Program-made: the position numbers and the translations under genes | The notes under the pieces: generated by a model | The model's database searches: none | Seen by the model: only the letters and a program-made list of their open reading frames with translations | Told to the model about the DNA's origin: nothing | In this document: positions 37,164-46,065 of the stretch, one piece after another | How the letters are laid out: the number at the start of each line of letters is the position of its first letter | How positions within the stretch are numbered: the first letter of the stretch is position 1 | NCBI RefSeq assembly: GCF_042681025.1 | Contig: NZ_JBHUER010000005.1 | Span: forward strand, 1-64,000 | DNA from: Methylopila henanensis | GTDB lineage: Bacteria > Pseudomonadota > Alphaproteobacteria > Rhizobiales > Methylopilaceae | Direction of reading: 5' to 3' | DNA: 64,000 nucleotides

Positions 37164-37508
37164 ATGATCGCCGTCATCTTCGAGGTCACCCCCGCCGAGG
37201 GCCGCGCCGACGACTATTTCGCCATTGCCATGTCGCTGAAGGCGGAGGTGGAGGCGATCGACGGCTTCATCTCCGTGGAGCGCTTCGCCAGCGTCACGAC
37301 GCCGGGCAAGTTCCTGTCGTTGTCGATCTGGCGCGACGAGGAGTCGGTCCAGCGCTGGCGCGCGGTCGCGAAGCATCGCGCCGCGCAGACCGCCGGGCGA
37401 CGCGACGTGTTCGCCGGCTACCGGCTGCGGGTCGCCTCCGTCATCCGCGACTACGGCATGGAGGACCGGGCCGAGGCGCCGCAGGATTCGCTCGCCCTGC
37501 ACGGCTGA
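37164..37508 (+). CDS. ABM-fold monooxygenase-like protein
   Basis: This 114-residue protein has the ferredoxin-like fold of antibiotic biosynthesis monooxygenases: IAVIFEVTPAEGRADDYFAI at the start, GFISVERFASVTTPGKFLSLSIWRDEESVQRWR in the core. The family includes quinol monooxygenases and haem-degrading enzymes, and many members have no known substrate. A GCCGCC leader precedes the ATG at 37164; an upstream start would add 19 basic residues. It is divergent from the ArsR gene. Confidence 0.85.
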   Translation: MIAVIFEVTPAEGRADDYFAIAMSLKAEVEAIDGFISVERFASVTTPGKFLSLSIWRDEESVQRWRAVAKHRAAQTAGRRDVFAGYRLRVASVIRDYGMEDRAEAPQDSLALHG

Positions 37509-37549
37509 GACGCCGCGCCTTCCGGAACGCGCGCGCTATCTTCGCCGGC

Positions 37550-38407
37550 ATGTCGAAGCCCCTTCCGGAACGTCAGTCCGTCCAGCCTCCGGCGCCCGAG
37601 GAGGCTTCGCCCGACGGGCCGCCGCCGGGCGGACGCGGCCGTATGGCGCGGTTCCGGCGCGCGCTGCACGCGCTCTACCACGGCGACAGCCGGGCCGCGC
37701 TCCGGTTCCAGGGCGCGGTGTTCGTCGTCGACCTCGCGATCATCGCCTTCTTCCTGGCCACGCCGGCGCTGAGCGGCGAGCCGATCTATCTCTGGCTCGA
37801 CATTCTCATCGCCCTCGTGGTCGGTCTCGACCTCGTCGCCCGCGCGCTCGCCGCGGCCGACTTCCGCCGCTGGGTCCGCAAGCCGGACGTCTGGGTCGAC
37901 GCCTTCATCTTCGTGACGCTGCTCGCGCCGGCCTGGTTCGCCAATCTGGGCTATCTGCGGGCGCTCAGGATCTGGACCCTGTCGCGCAGCCCGGCGCTGT
38001 GGCGCGGCCTGCGCCGCCACGGCCTCGCCCACTGGGAGGACGCCACCCGCGCGGTCATCAACCTCGCGACCTTCCTGCTGGTGGTCACAGGCTTCGTCTA
38101 CACCGGCTTCGTCGGCCGCGCCGAGGGCATCGACACCTACGTGGACGCCCTCTACTTCACGGTGGCGACGGTGACCACGACCGGCTTCGGCGACATCACG
38201 CTCCCCGGAACCTGGGGCCGGCTGACCTCGGTGGTCGCTATGATCGTCGGCATCTCGCTGTTCGTGCGGCTGGCGCAGGCGATCTTCCGGCCGCGCAAGG
38301 TGTCCTACCCCTGTCCCCAATGCGCGCTGACCCGGCACGAGCCGGACGCGGTGCATTGCAAGGCCTGCGGCCATCCGCTCAAGATTCCGGACCACGACGA
38401 GGACTGA
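37550..38407 (+). CDS. Voltage-gated-type potassium channel with C-terminal zinc ribbon
   Basis: This 285-residue protein has a six-helix ion-channel layout. The pore filter is TTTGFGD at residues 209-215, which is the K+ signature. An S4-like segment with spaced basic residues (LGYLRALRIWTLSRSPALWRGLRRHG) suggests a voltage-sensor-type domain. After the last helix a CPQC...CKAC zinc ribbon ends the protein, probably in the cytoplasm. No RCK domain is seen. The zinc ribbon may act in assembly or gating. Confidence 0.9.
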   Translation: MSKPLPERQSVQPPAPEEASPDGPPPGGRGRMARFRRALHALYHGDSRAALRFQGAVFVVDLAIIAFFLATPALSGEPIYLWLDILIALVVGLDLVARALAAADFRRWVRKPDVWVDAFIFVTLLAPAWFANLGYLRALRIWTLSRSPALWRGLRRHGLAHWEDATRAVINLATFLLVVTGFVYTGFVGRAEGIDTYVDALYFTVATVTTTGFGDITLPGTWGRLTSVVAMIVGISLFVRLAQAIFRPRKVSYPCPQCALTRHEPDAVHCKACGHPLKIPDHDED

Positions 38408-38572
38408 GGCGCCAGCCGGCGAAGGGCGGTCCTTCGAACACGTCGCGCGCGGCGGGCACGGCGGCGGTCGATCCGCCGCGGCGCGCGGGCCGTAAGGGGC
38501 TGCGGAACGGCTGTATTTCGCGCGCGAGGCGACTATGTTCCGCCGGTGTTTCAGAGGAGTTCCGACCGTCTC

Positions 38573-39631
38573 ATGAACGCTCCCATCGTCCAGGGCGACC
38601 TGCGCGCCGTGCGCCTGCCCACCGACCATCCGCCGGTGAAGGTCGGCCGCATTGGCGTTCTGCTGGTCAATCTCGGGACGCCCGACGCCACCGACTACTG
38701 GTCGATGCGGCGCTATCTCAAGGAATTCCTGTCCGATCGCCGCGTGATCGAGACGCCGCGGCTGATCTGGTGGCCGCTGCTGAACGGGATCATCCTGACG
38801 ACGCGGCCGGGCCGGAAGGGCAAGGACTACGCCTCGATCTGGAACAAGGAGCGCGACGAGAGCCCGCTCCGCACCATCACCCGTTTGCAGTCCGAGAAGC
38901 TGGCCGCGAGCCTCGCCTCCGCCTCGCCGAAACTGGTGGTGGACTGGGCGATGCGCTACGGCAATCCGTCGATCGCCTCGCGCATCGAGGCGTTGCAGAA
39001 CGAGGGCTGCGACCGCCTGCTGCTCGTGCCGCTCTACCCGCAATACGCCGCGGCGACTTCGGCGACCGTCTGCGACAAGGCGTTCGACGCGCTCAAGACC
39101 ATGCGCTGGCAACCGGTCCTGCGCGTCGCCCCGCCCTGGGCCGACGATCCGGTCTACATCGAGGCGGTCACGTCGTCGATGAAACGGGAGATCGCGAAGC
39201 TCGGCTTCGAGCCCGAGGTCATCCTCGCCTCGTTCCACGGCGTGCCGCAGAGCTACCTCGCCAAGGGCGATCCCTACCATTGCCAGTGCCAGAAGACCGC
39301 GCGGCTGATGCGCGAGGCGCTGGGGCTCGATGAGCGGCGCTTCCGCATCACCTTCCAGTCGCGCTTCGGGCCGGAGGAATGGCTGCAGCCCTACACCGAC
39401 AAGACGGTGGAGGCGCTGGCGAAGCAGGGCGTCAAAAGCCTCGCCGTGGTGACGCCGGGCTTTTCCGCCGACTGTCTGGAGACGCTGGAGGAGATCGCCG
39501 GCGAGAACGCCGAGATCTTCCGCCACAACGGCGGCGAGAACTTCGCGGCCATCCCCTGCCTCAACGACACCGACGACGGCATGCGCGTGATCGAGCACGT
39601 GGTCCGGCGCGAACTCATGGGCTGGATCTAG
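38573..39631 (+). CDS. hemH: Ferrochelatase
   Basis: This 352-residue enzyme inserts Fe2+ into protoporphyrin IX, the last step of haem synthesis. Motifs are GVLLVNLGTPDATDYWSMRRYL at the N-terminus, LASFHGVPQSYLAKGDPYHCQC with the metal-contact histidine, FQSRFGPEEWLQPYTDKT and PGFSADCLETLEEI near the end. A GTG at 38546 would add nine residues; I use the ATG at 38573 because GAGGAG stands before it, although the spacing is long. It is followed by a strong hairpin. Confidence 0.96.
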   Translation: MNAPIVQGDLRAVRLPTDHPPVKVGRIGVLLVNLGTPDATDYWSMRRYLKEFLSDRRVIETPRLIWWPLLNGIILTTRPGRKGKDYASIWNKERDESPLRTITRLQSEKLAASLASASPKLVVDWAMRYGNPSIASRIEALQNEGCDRLLLVPLYPQYAAATSATVCDKAFDALKTMRWQPVLRVAPPWADDPVYIEAVTSSMKREIAKLGFEPEVILASFHGVPQSYLAKGDPYHCQCQKTARLMREALGLDERRFRITFQSRFGPEEWLQPYTDKTVEALAKQGVKSLAVVTPGFSADCLETLEEIAGENAEIFRHNGGENFAAIPCLNDTDDGMRVIEHVVRRELMGWI

Positions 39632-39707
39632 GACGCGGCCGCCTGAGGTCGCTCAGGCCGGCATGTCCGCCGGAAACGCGCGGGCATGACGTCCGGCGCC
39701 AAAGACA

Positions 39708-39750
39708 AGGGCGGCGCCCGCATGGATTTCCCATGCGAAAGCGCCGCCCT
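39708..39750. terminator. Long hairpin between hemH and the autotransporter gene
   Basis: AGGGCGGCGCCCGCATGG pairs with CCATGCGAAAGCGCCGCCCT around an ATTTC loop, with a small bulge. It lies between convergent genes and probably terminates both, though neither side has a long T-run. Confidence 0.6.
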
Positions 39751-39765
39751 CTCCAGACGTTGGTC

Positions 39766-41805
39766 TCAAAAGCCGACGCGGACGCGGCCCCGGAAGGAGT
39801 GGTCTTCCATATGGCCGCCGATCGCGCCGTCATACTCGGCGGCCAAGGCGACATTGGCGCCGACCTTCGTCCAGGCGCGCGCGCCGAGGCGGGCGTAGTC
39901 ATGGCTCTTCAGGTCGAAGGGCGCGAGCGTCGGCAGTCCGCCCGCGGTCGCGACCACGCCGGGGCGGCCGCCATCGGAGAACTGGTGCTCCCAGCCGACG
40001 TTTCCGGTCAGGCCGGCGGCGCCCCATGAGGTCTTCGCCGCGACGTTCACACGCCCACCGAGCTGGGTCGTGGCCGACTCGAACTTGCGGCGGCCGTATT
40101 CCAGCGCCGTCGCGGGCGAGGTGGAGGAACGCTCGGTGAACGGGTCGATCTCGCCGTCGATGTAGGTGGCGATGAAGTACGGCCCGACCGAGATCAGCCG
40201 CTCTTCCGTGACGTTCACCGGGACGTCGTAGCCGAGGCGGAACAGCACGCCGACCTCGTCGCCGTCGGTCTTGCCGCCGAAGGAGGCGCCGGCGAGCCTG
40301 CGGCGGATGTCGTAGTCCGACCAGGTGTAGCTGCCGACGAGATTGGCGTAGCCGCCGGACAGGAAGTTCAGGCCGGCGAAGGCGCTGACGGTGGTCGACT
40401 TCAGGTCGACGTCGAGGCGGTTGCGCCCGTCGGCGTCCGCGTTGGCGAAGCCGATCGCGACGCCGAAATTGACGGCGCTCACCCAATGCGCGTCCGGAAG
40501 GATCGTGTAGTCGGCGCCGAAGTTGATCTGCGACATGCTGAAGTCGGCCGACGCGCTGCGAACGGACTGCAGCTTGCCGAACGAGCCGCCGGCGGTCGCG
40601 AACAGCTTGAGGCCGCCAAGCTCCTCCGCGCCGGCGGCGTCGCCTTCGGCGAGCTTGCCGATCTGGAACGGCAGGTTGTCGCCGCCGCCGACAAGCCCGT
40701 CCATGCGCATGCCGACCGCCTCCATCTGGTGACGGGTGACGAGGGCCGCGACCTGTCGCATCACGCCGAGCGAGCCGACCGAGATCGGCGCCATCGGGCC
40801 GACCGGCGTGCCGCCGACGCCCGAGAAGGCGAAGATGAAGGTGTTGGGCGTGCCGGTGACGGAGTCCGAATCCGGGGTGTCGCTCGCGGTGCCGAGCGAG
40901 TAGACCTCGGCGCCGACGTCGGCGAGGGCCTTCAGCGAGTCCACGACGTTTCCGGCCGCGCCGTAGTAGATCACGAACTCCTGCGTGGCGCCGGGCGCCA
41001 GCGTCGCGAAGCTGAAGTCGAACGCCGCGCCGTGGTCGTCCGGTCCGTTGTGCTCGAAATTCTGGTCGACCGTGCCGGGCGCGATGCTGGTCAGCGGCGT
41101 GAGCGGGTTGGGATCGTTGAAGCCGTTGTCTGTGGAGTTCACCAGATTGGCGGCGGGCCAGCCCTGAATGGTCACGAATTCGCTGAACTCGGTCGGCGGC
41201 ACGTCCCAGTCCATCACGCGGCGGTAGCGCAGGTCGCCGATCGCCGCCGTTCCGGTGTTGGTGATGCTCACGTCCACCCGGTAAAGGTTCGTGCTCACGC
41301 TCGGCGAGAAGTCGTGGACCACCTCGGCGAACGGATTGCCGCCGACGGTAATGTTGGTCGTCGACACCGCGCTGCTGCCGTTGGAGAGCGCGTTCGTGCC
41401 GGTTCCGGACACCGTGAGCGTCGCGGTTCCCGTTCCCGTGTCGCCGTTGGACTGGCTCCGTCCAAAACCCGAGGCTGGATTGGTGAAGTCGGCGAGGCCC
41501 CAACCTTCGCAATCGCAGCCCGGCGCCAGCGCGTCGCCGCGGCCGCCCGCCGCCTCCGACGGCAGATAGGTGATGCCGATCGCGCCGTTGACCGAACCGG
41601 CCGCCGGCGCGATCAGGGTGCCGAACTCGTTGATGCCCAGTTGCACCACGCCGTTGTCGATGATCGCGGAGTCGACGACCGTCTGCGCCGCCGCCGGTTG
41701 CCAGAACCCGAACGCGAGCAGGCCAAACGCCGCCGAGGTCGAAAACAGGCCGGCGGGCGCCGACCGTTTCGATCCGTGCGTTCCCATGGTCACCAATGCG
41801 CGCAT
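39766..41805 (-). CDS. Autotransporter with non-repetitive passenger and C-terminal beta-barrel
   Basis: This 679-residue protein is predicted to be surface-exposed. It has an extended signal peptide (from about MRALVTM to QPAAAQ), a passenger of about 330 residues (QTVVDSAIIDNGVVQLGINE, then DALAPGCDCEGWGLAD), and a C-terminal barrel (about 410-679, from LGVMRQVAALV) ending in an aromatic residue (GRVRVGF). The passenger does not look like the usual repeated beta-helix but like one or two globular beta domains. The start at 41805 is used because GGGGGA precedes it; an upstream ATG would lengthen the N-terminus by 21 residues. Confidence 0.82.
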   Translation of the reverse strand: MRALVTMGTHGSKRSAPAGLFSTSAAFGLLAFGFWQPAAAQTVVDSAIIDNGVVQLGINEFGTLIAPAAGSVNGAIGITYLPSEAAGGRGDALAPGCDCEGWGLADFTNPASGFGRSQSNGDTGTGTATLTVSGTGTNALSNGSSAVSTTNITVGGNPFAEVVHDFSPSVSTNLYRVDVSITNTGTAAIGDLRYRRVMDWDVPPTEFSEFVTIQGWPAANLVNSTDNGFNDPNPLTPLTSIAPGTVDQNFEHNGPDDHGAAFDFSFATLAPGATQEFVIYYGAAGNVVDSLKALADVGAEVYSLGTASDTPDSDSVTGTPNTFIFAFSGVGGTPVGPMAPISVGSLGVMRQVAALVTRHQMEAVGMRMDGLVGGGDNLPFQIGKLAEGDAAGAEELGGLKLFATAGGSFGKLQSVRSASADFSMSQINFGADYTILPDAHWVSAVNFGVAIGFANADADGRNRLDVDLKSTTVSAFAGLNFLSGGYANLVGSYTWSDYDIRRRLAGASFGGKTDGDEVGVLFRLGYDVPVNVTEERLISVGPYFIATYIDGEIDPFTERSSTSPATALEYGRRKFESATTQLGGRVNVAAKTSWGAAGLTGNVGWEHQFSDGGRPGVVATAGGLPTLAPFDLKSHDYARLGARAWTKVGANVALAAEYDGAIGGHMEDHSFRGRVRVGF

Positions 41806-42134
41806 TCCATCCCCCGACGAAGATTCCAAAAACAAACCAAAATGATGCGAGCTGGGCGAATCGGTCAAGCCGCGGTGGGCGCAATCGCTCTGTCACGGTC
41901 AAGAAATCGTCAGGTGTCGCGCTGGGACAACATGCGGAAACCGGCCATCGCCGCGCATGACGTGTTGTTGTTTTCAATCGATAAGTATTCGTCCACGCTA
42001 TACATGGCGCTCTGTGGGCGAGCCTGAGGCCGCCGGGCGCCAGCGCGATCGCCTTGGCGCGAAAACCGCCGGGCGCTTGCGTCGCGCGCGCGCCTCGGGC
42101 CTCATGCGCGCCGGAACGGGAAGGGAGTGAGCGT
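41806..42134. other. Divergent promoter region, autotransporter and SPFH genes
   Basis: This 329-base gap separates two divergent genes. An AT-rich part at 41945-42005 is the likely promoter zone for the SPFH gene, and 41815-41850 for the autotransporter. There is no coding pattern and no strong palindrome. Confidence 0.5.
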
Positions 42135-43100
42135 ATGCTGTCCGGGTTCGACATCGCCGCGATCGCGGTCGCTGCGCTCGCAATCTTCATCATCTTCGCG
42201 GGCGTGAAGACGGTGCCGCAGGGCTTCAACTACACCGTCGAGCGCTTCCAGAAGTACACGCGCACCCTGCATCCCGGCCTGACAATCATCGTGCCGTTCA
42301 TCGACCAGATCGGCCGCAAGATGAACATGATGGAGCAGGTGCTCGAGATTCCGCGGCAGGACGTCATCAGCCGCGACAACGCCATCGTGCAGGTCGACGG
42401 CGTCGCCTTCTTCCAGGTGATCGACGCCGCGCAGGCCTCCTACGAGGTGACCAATCTGGAACGCGCCATCCTTGCGCTGACCATGACGAACATCCGCTCG
42501 GTGCTGGGCTCCATGGACCTCGACCACATGCTGAGCCAGCGCGACGAGATCAACACCCGGCTGCTGCACGTGGTCGACGCGGCGGCCTCGCCCTGGGGCG
42601 TCAAGGTCACGCGCATCGAGATCAAGGACATCACGCCGCCGTCGGACATCGTCACCGCTATGGGCCGGCAGATGAAGGCCGAGCGCGAGAAGCGCGCCGC
42701 GATCCTTGTGGCCGAGGGCGCTAAGCAGGCGCAGATCCTCGAGGCCGAGGGCCGCAAGGAGGCCGCGTTCCGCGACGCCGAGGCGCGCGAGCGTTCGGCG
42801 CAGGCGGAGGCGACGGCGACGACCCTCGTGAGCGAGGCGGTGGCGGCGGGCGACACGGCCGCGCTCAACTACTTCGTCGCGCAGCAATATGTCGAAGCGC
42901 TCAAGGCCATGGCCGCCTCGCCCAACCAGAAGACCTTCGTGCTGCCTTACGAGGCGACGGCGCTGCTCGGTTCGATCGGCGGCATCGCCGAGCTCGCCCG
43001 CGACGCGTTCGGCGCGTCCGCGGACGAACGGCGCGCGTCGCAGCCGTCCGGCCGCCGCGGCAGCGTGCCGTCGTCCGGCTCCGTCCCTCCGAGCGCCTGA
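42135..43100 (+). CDS. SPFH/band-7 membrane scaffold protein, QmcA-like
   Basis: This 321-residue protein has one N-terminal membrane helix (IAAIAVAALAIFIIFAGV) and an SPFH domain (VPQGFNYTVERFQKYTRTLHPG). It ends with a long Ala/Glu coiled coil (EREKRAAILVAEGAKQAQIL) typical of QmcA/stomatin-like proteins, followed by a disordered Ser/Pro tail. These proteins form large oligomers in membrane microdomains and act on protease FtsH. GGGAGTGAGCGT precedes the ATG. The next gene is an NfeD protein, the usual partner. Confidence 0.92.
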   Translation: MLSGFDIAAIAVAALAIFIIFAGVKTVPQGFNYTVERFQKYTRTLHPGLTIIVPFIDQIGRKMNMMEQVLEIPRQDVISRDNAIVQVDGVAFFQVIDAAQASYEVTNLERAILALTMTNIRSVLGSMDLDHMLSQRDEINTRLLHVVDAAASPWGVKVTRIEIKDITPPSDIVTAMGRQMKAEREKRAAILVAEGAKQAQILEAEGRKEAAFRDAEARERSAQAEATATTLVSEAVAAGDTAALNYFVAQQYVEALKAMAASPNQKTFVLPYEATALLGSIGGIAELARDAFGASADERRASQPSGRRGSVPSSGSVPPSA

Positions 43101-43110
43101 GCCGAAGCCG

Positions 43111-43569
43111 ATGCTGCTGTCGCTCGTCGGGGAAATGGGATTCTGGCGCTGGATCGTGCTCGGGCTGCTGCTGCTCGCGGTCGAACTCGTGGCGCCGGGA
43201 ACCGTGCTGCTCTGGCTGGGGCTCGCCGCGATCGTCGTCGGAGCGATCGTCTTCGTGATCGATCCCGGCTGGCAGGTCGAGGTCGTGGCCTTCGCGGTCC
43301 TCGCGCTCGGCGCGGCGGTCGGCTGGTGGTTCCTCGGCCGGCCCGACAACGCCGCCGCCTCCGACCGGCCGATGCTCAACCGGCGTGCGGAGCGTCATGT
43401 GGGCCGCCGTTTCGTGCTGGGCGAGCCGATCGCGGGAGGCGAGGGCCGGGTCCGGATCGACGACACCGTCTGGCGCGTCCGCGGGCCGGACCTTCCCGCA
43501 GGCGCCGAGATCGCCGTGGTCGCGGCCGAGGGCGCGACGCTGGTGGTGGAGCCGGCGCCGCGGGCCTGA
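43111..43569 (+). CDS. NfeD-like membrane protein, partner of the SPFH protein
   Basis: This 152-residue protein has two or three membrane helices (residues about 10-75) and a C-terminal OB-fold domain (residues about 85-150, beginning NRRAERHVGRRFVLGEP and ending TLVVEPAP). The helix-plus-OB layout is the short NfeD class without a ClpP-like protease part. NfeD proteins are usually encoded beside stomatin/SPFH genes, as here (10-base gap), and are thought to support microdomain assembly. Confidence 0.9.
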   Translation: MLLSLVGEMGFWRWIVLGLLLLAVELVAPGTVLLWLGLAAIVVGAIVFVIDPGWQVEVVAFAVLALGAAVGWWFLGRPDNAAASDRPMLNRRAERHVGRRFVLGEPIAGGEGRVRIDDTVWRVRGPDLPAGAEIAVVAAEGATLVVEPAPRA

Positions 43570-43639
43570 GCCCGCTTGCCATCGCGCCGGCGCCGCCGCA
43601 TCGTTCGGGCGCGGAACGGACGAAAAGGGGTGGGCGGAC

Positions 43640-44248
43640 ATGGCGACGCGGGGATTCACGGGGCGGCGGACGCCCTCCGACACGGCGGCCCGGACGCCGC
43701 CGGGCCAGGCCCTGACCGACGACTTTCCCGTGCTCTCCGCCGGACCGACTCCCAAGATCGACCTCGCCTCGTGGCGCTTCGCCCTGAAGGTCGGGCCGCG
43801 CACCGTGAAGGCGTGGGACTGGGCGGCGTTCAACGCGCTGCCGATGACGCGGCTGACGACCGACATCCATTGCGTGACGACGTGGTCCAAGCTCGACACG
43901 GCTTGGGAAGGCGTCGCGATCGACGATCTGCTCGCCGACGCCGGCTTGGCGCCGCCCACCGGCTTCACGCTCGCCCACGGTTATGACGGCTACTCGACCA
44001 ACGTCCCCGCCGCCGATCTCGCCGGCGCCAAGGCCATGATCGCGATCCGCTACGACGGCGCGCCGCTGGAGCCGGACCATGGCGGCCCCGCCCGGCTGCT
44101 GGTGCCGCACCTCTACCTCTGGAAGTCGGCCAAGTGGCTGAACGCGCTGCAGTTCACCGAGCGCGACGAGGCCGGCTTCTGGGAGCTTCGCGGCTATCAC
44201 ATGTACGGCGACCCCTGGCGCGAGCAGCGCTACCACGACGACCCGTGA
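43640..44248 (+). CDS. Sulfite-oxidase-like molybdopterin oxidoreductase
   Basis: This 202-residue protein is a short member of the sulfite oxidase family. The molybdenum-ligand cysteine is Cys78 in DIHCVTTWS, with the following WEGVAIDDLLADA and LEPDHGGPARLLVPHLYLWKSAKW motifs of the cofactor-binding fold. It has no Tat or Sec signal and no dimerisation domain, so it is likely cytoplasmic and monomeric. The next gene, a flavin reductase, overlaps it (GTGA), so the two probably form an electron-transfer pair. The substrate is unknown. Confidence 0.9.
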   Translation: MATRGFTGRRTPSDTAARTPPGQALTDDFPVLSAGPTPKIDLASWRFALKVGPRTVKAWDWAAFNALPMTRLTTDIHCVTTWSKLDTAWEGVAIDDLLADAGLAPPTGFTLAHGYDGYSTNVPAADLAGAKAMIAIRYDGAPLEPDHGGPARLLVPHLYLWKSAKWLNALQFTERDEAGFWELRGYHMYGDPWREQRYHDDP

Positions 44249-44988
44249 GCGCGGGGCCGGCGCGCGTCTCGAGCTGGCGCGAGGCGCGGATCGTCGCGAT
44301 CGAGCGGCTGACGCCGCGGGTCTCGGCGTTTTCGCTGCAGCCCGAGGGGCCGATCCCGTTCCGCCCCGGCCAGCATCTGGACGTCCGCCTGACCGCCCCG
44401 GACGGCTACCAGGCGCGCCGAAGCTACTCGATCGCCTCCGCGCCGGAACGGCCGGAGCTTCTCGAACTCGCGATCGAACGGCTCGACGACGGCGAGGTCT
44501 CGCCGTTCTTTCATGACGTGGCGGAGGTCGGCGACGCGATCGAGATCCGCGGACCGATCTGCGGGCATTTCGTCTGGACGGTCGCGGATGGCGGTCCTCT
44601 GCTGCTGATCGGCGCGGGCTCCGGCGTCGCGCCGCTGATGGCGATGGTCCGGCATCGCGCGGCGGCGGGGAGCGACGTCCCGGCGGCGCTGCTGCTCGCC
44701 GCGAGAACCCGGGCAGAGGCGCCCTACCGAGCCGAGTTGGAGCGGCTCGCCGACGAGACCAGCCTCGCACTGACCTTCGCTTTGTCGCGTGAACCCGAGC
44801 CTGGTCCGCGGGAGGTCGGCCGCCGCGTCGACGTCGGGGTGGTCGCGGCTGCGCTCGGCAGGTTGCCGGCGCCTCCGTCCCATGTGTTCGTCTGCGGATC
44901 GAACGCCTTCGTCAACGTGGCGACCGACGCGCTCGCCGCCGCCGGCGTCGCCGCAAGCGTGATCCGCACCGAGCGCTACGGCGGCTGA
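44245..44988 (+). CDS. FAD/NAD(P) ferredoxin-reductase-like protein
   Basis: This 247-residue flavoprotein has the ferredoxin-NADP reductase fold. The flavin motif RRSYSIASAPE is near residue 60, the NAD(P) pocket is LLIGAGSGVAPLMAMVRH near 115, and the C-terminal VFVCGSNAFVN is the CG motif. There is no [2Fe-2S] domain. The GTG start overlaps the stop of the molybdopterin enzyme, so this is probably its electron donor or acceptor. Confidence 0.9.
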   Translation: MSAGPARVSSWREARIVAIERLTPRVSAFSLQPEGPIPFRPGQHLDVRLTAPDGYQARRSYSIASAPERPELLELAIERLDDGEVSPFFHDVAEVGDAIEIRGPICGHFVWTVADGGPLLLIGAGSGVAPLMAMVRHRAAAGSDVPAALLLAARTRAEAPYRAELERLADETSLALTFALSREPEPGPREVGRRVDVGVVAAALGRLPAPPSHVFVCGSNAFVNVATDALAAAGVAASVIRTERYGG

Positions 44989-44991
44989 GGC

Positions 44992-46065
44992 TCAGGCGCG
45001 CGCGGTCGCGACGCTCTTCACGAGCGCATGCACCACGCGGCCCGGCGCGAGCCTGAGCTCGTCGGCCGAACGCGCGGTGATCTCGGATTTCAGCACCGCG
45101 CCGCCGACGTCGACCGCGACCAGCACGTAAGGGCCGCCCGTGCGCCGGACCGAACGCACGAGGCCCGTGAGCGCGTTGCGGGTCGAGATGCGTTGCGGCG
45201 GGTCGAGCGCGAGCGCGACGTCGCGCGCGAGCAGCCTGAGCCGCAACGCGTCGCCCGGAGCCCCGATCAGCCCCGGAACCCAGATGCGATGGGCGCCAAG
45301 GGCGACGCCGGTGAGCTCGTAGGCCTCGTCGAGCTCTGCGATCTGCGCCTCGACGGTGACGCCCTCCGCGAAGCGGTCGCCCGCGCTGGCGAGCCCCGCC
45401 TTGGCCACCGCCTGCTCCACCGGGCCGGCCGCGATCACGGCGCCGCCTTCGAGCACCACGAGCCTGTCGGCGAGCCGGCGCGCCTCCTCCAGCGCATGGG
45501 TGACGTAGAGCACCGGCAGCGCGGTCTCGCGCGCCACGGTCTCGAGGAAGGGCAGCACCTCGGCCTTGCGCTCGCTGTCGAGCGCCGCGAGCGGCTCGTC
45601 GAACAGCAGCGCGCGCGGGCCGGACAGCAGCGCGCGGCCGATCGCGATGCGCTGCCGCTCGCCGCCCGAGAGCGACCGCGGCCGGCGGTCGAGCAGATGG
45701 CCGACGCCGAGCGTCTCCACCACCTGGTCGAAAGAAGGCTCGGCCGCGTCGCGCCGCCGCCTGCGCCCGAACAGTAGGTTGGAGCGCGCCGACAGATGCG
45801 GAAACAGGCGGCTTTCCTGGAACACGACGCCGATGCGGCGCTTGCGAGGCGCGAGGTTCGTGCGGGCGCCGGCGTCGAACAGCGTCTCGCCGCCGAGCGT
45901 GATCCGGCCGGCGTCGGGGCGCGTCAGCCCCGCGACGGCCGCGACCAGCGTGGACTTGCCCGCGCCGGAGCGGCCGAGCACCGCGGTGACGCCCGGCGGC
46001 GCCTCGAAGGCGGCCGCGAGGGTGAAGTCCCCGTTCGTCCGGCGGATGTCGACGGAGAGCGTCAC
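44992..46065 (-). CDS. modC: Molybdate ABC transporter ATPase ModC
   Basis: This 357-residue protein has an ATP-binding cassette (Walker A GRSGAGKSTLVAA, signature LSGGERQRIAIGRALL, Walker B ALLFDEPLAALD) and a C-terminal molybdate-binding Mop/TOBE domain (LTGLVRSVRRTGGPYVLVAVD), which allows feedback inhibition by molybdate. The GTG start at 46065 overlaps the modB stop. It is the last gene of modABC. Confidence 0.95.
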   Translation of the reverse strand: MTLSVDIRRTNGDFTLAAAFEAPPGVTAVLGRSGAGKSTLVAAVAGLTRPDAGRITLGGETLFDAGARTNLAPRKRRIGVVFQESRLFPHLSARSNLLFGRRRRRDAAEPSFDQVVETLGVGHLLDRRPRSLSGGERQRIAIGRALLSGPRALLFDEPLAALDSERKAEVLPFLETVARETALPVLYVTHALEEARRLADRLVVLEGGAVIAAGPVEQAVAKAGLASAGDRFAEGVTVEAQIAELDEAYELTGVALGAHRIWVPGLIGAPGDALRLRLLARDVALALDPPQRISTRNALTGLVRSVRRTGGPYVLVAVDVGGAVLKSEITARSADELRLAPGRVVHALVKSVATARA

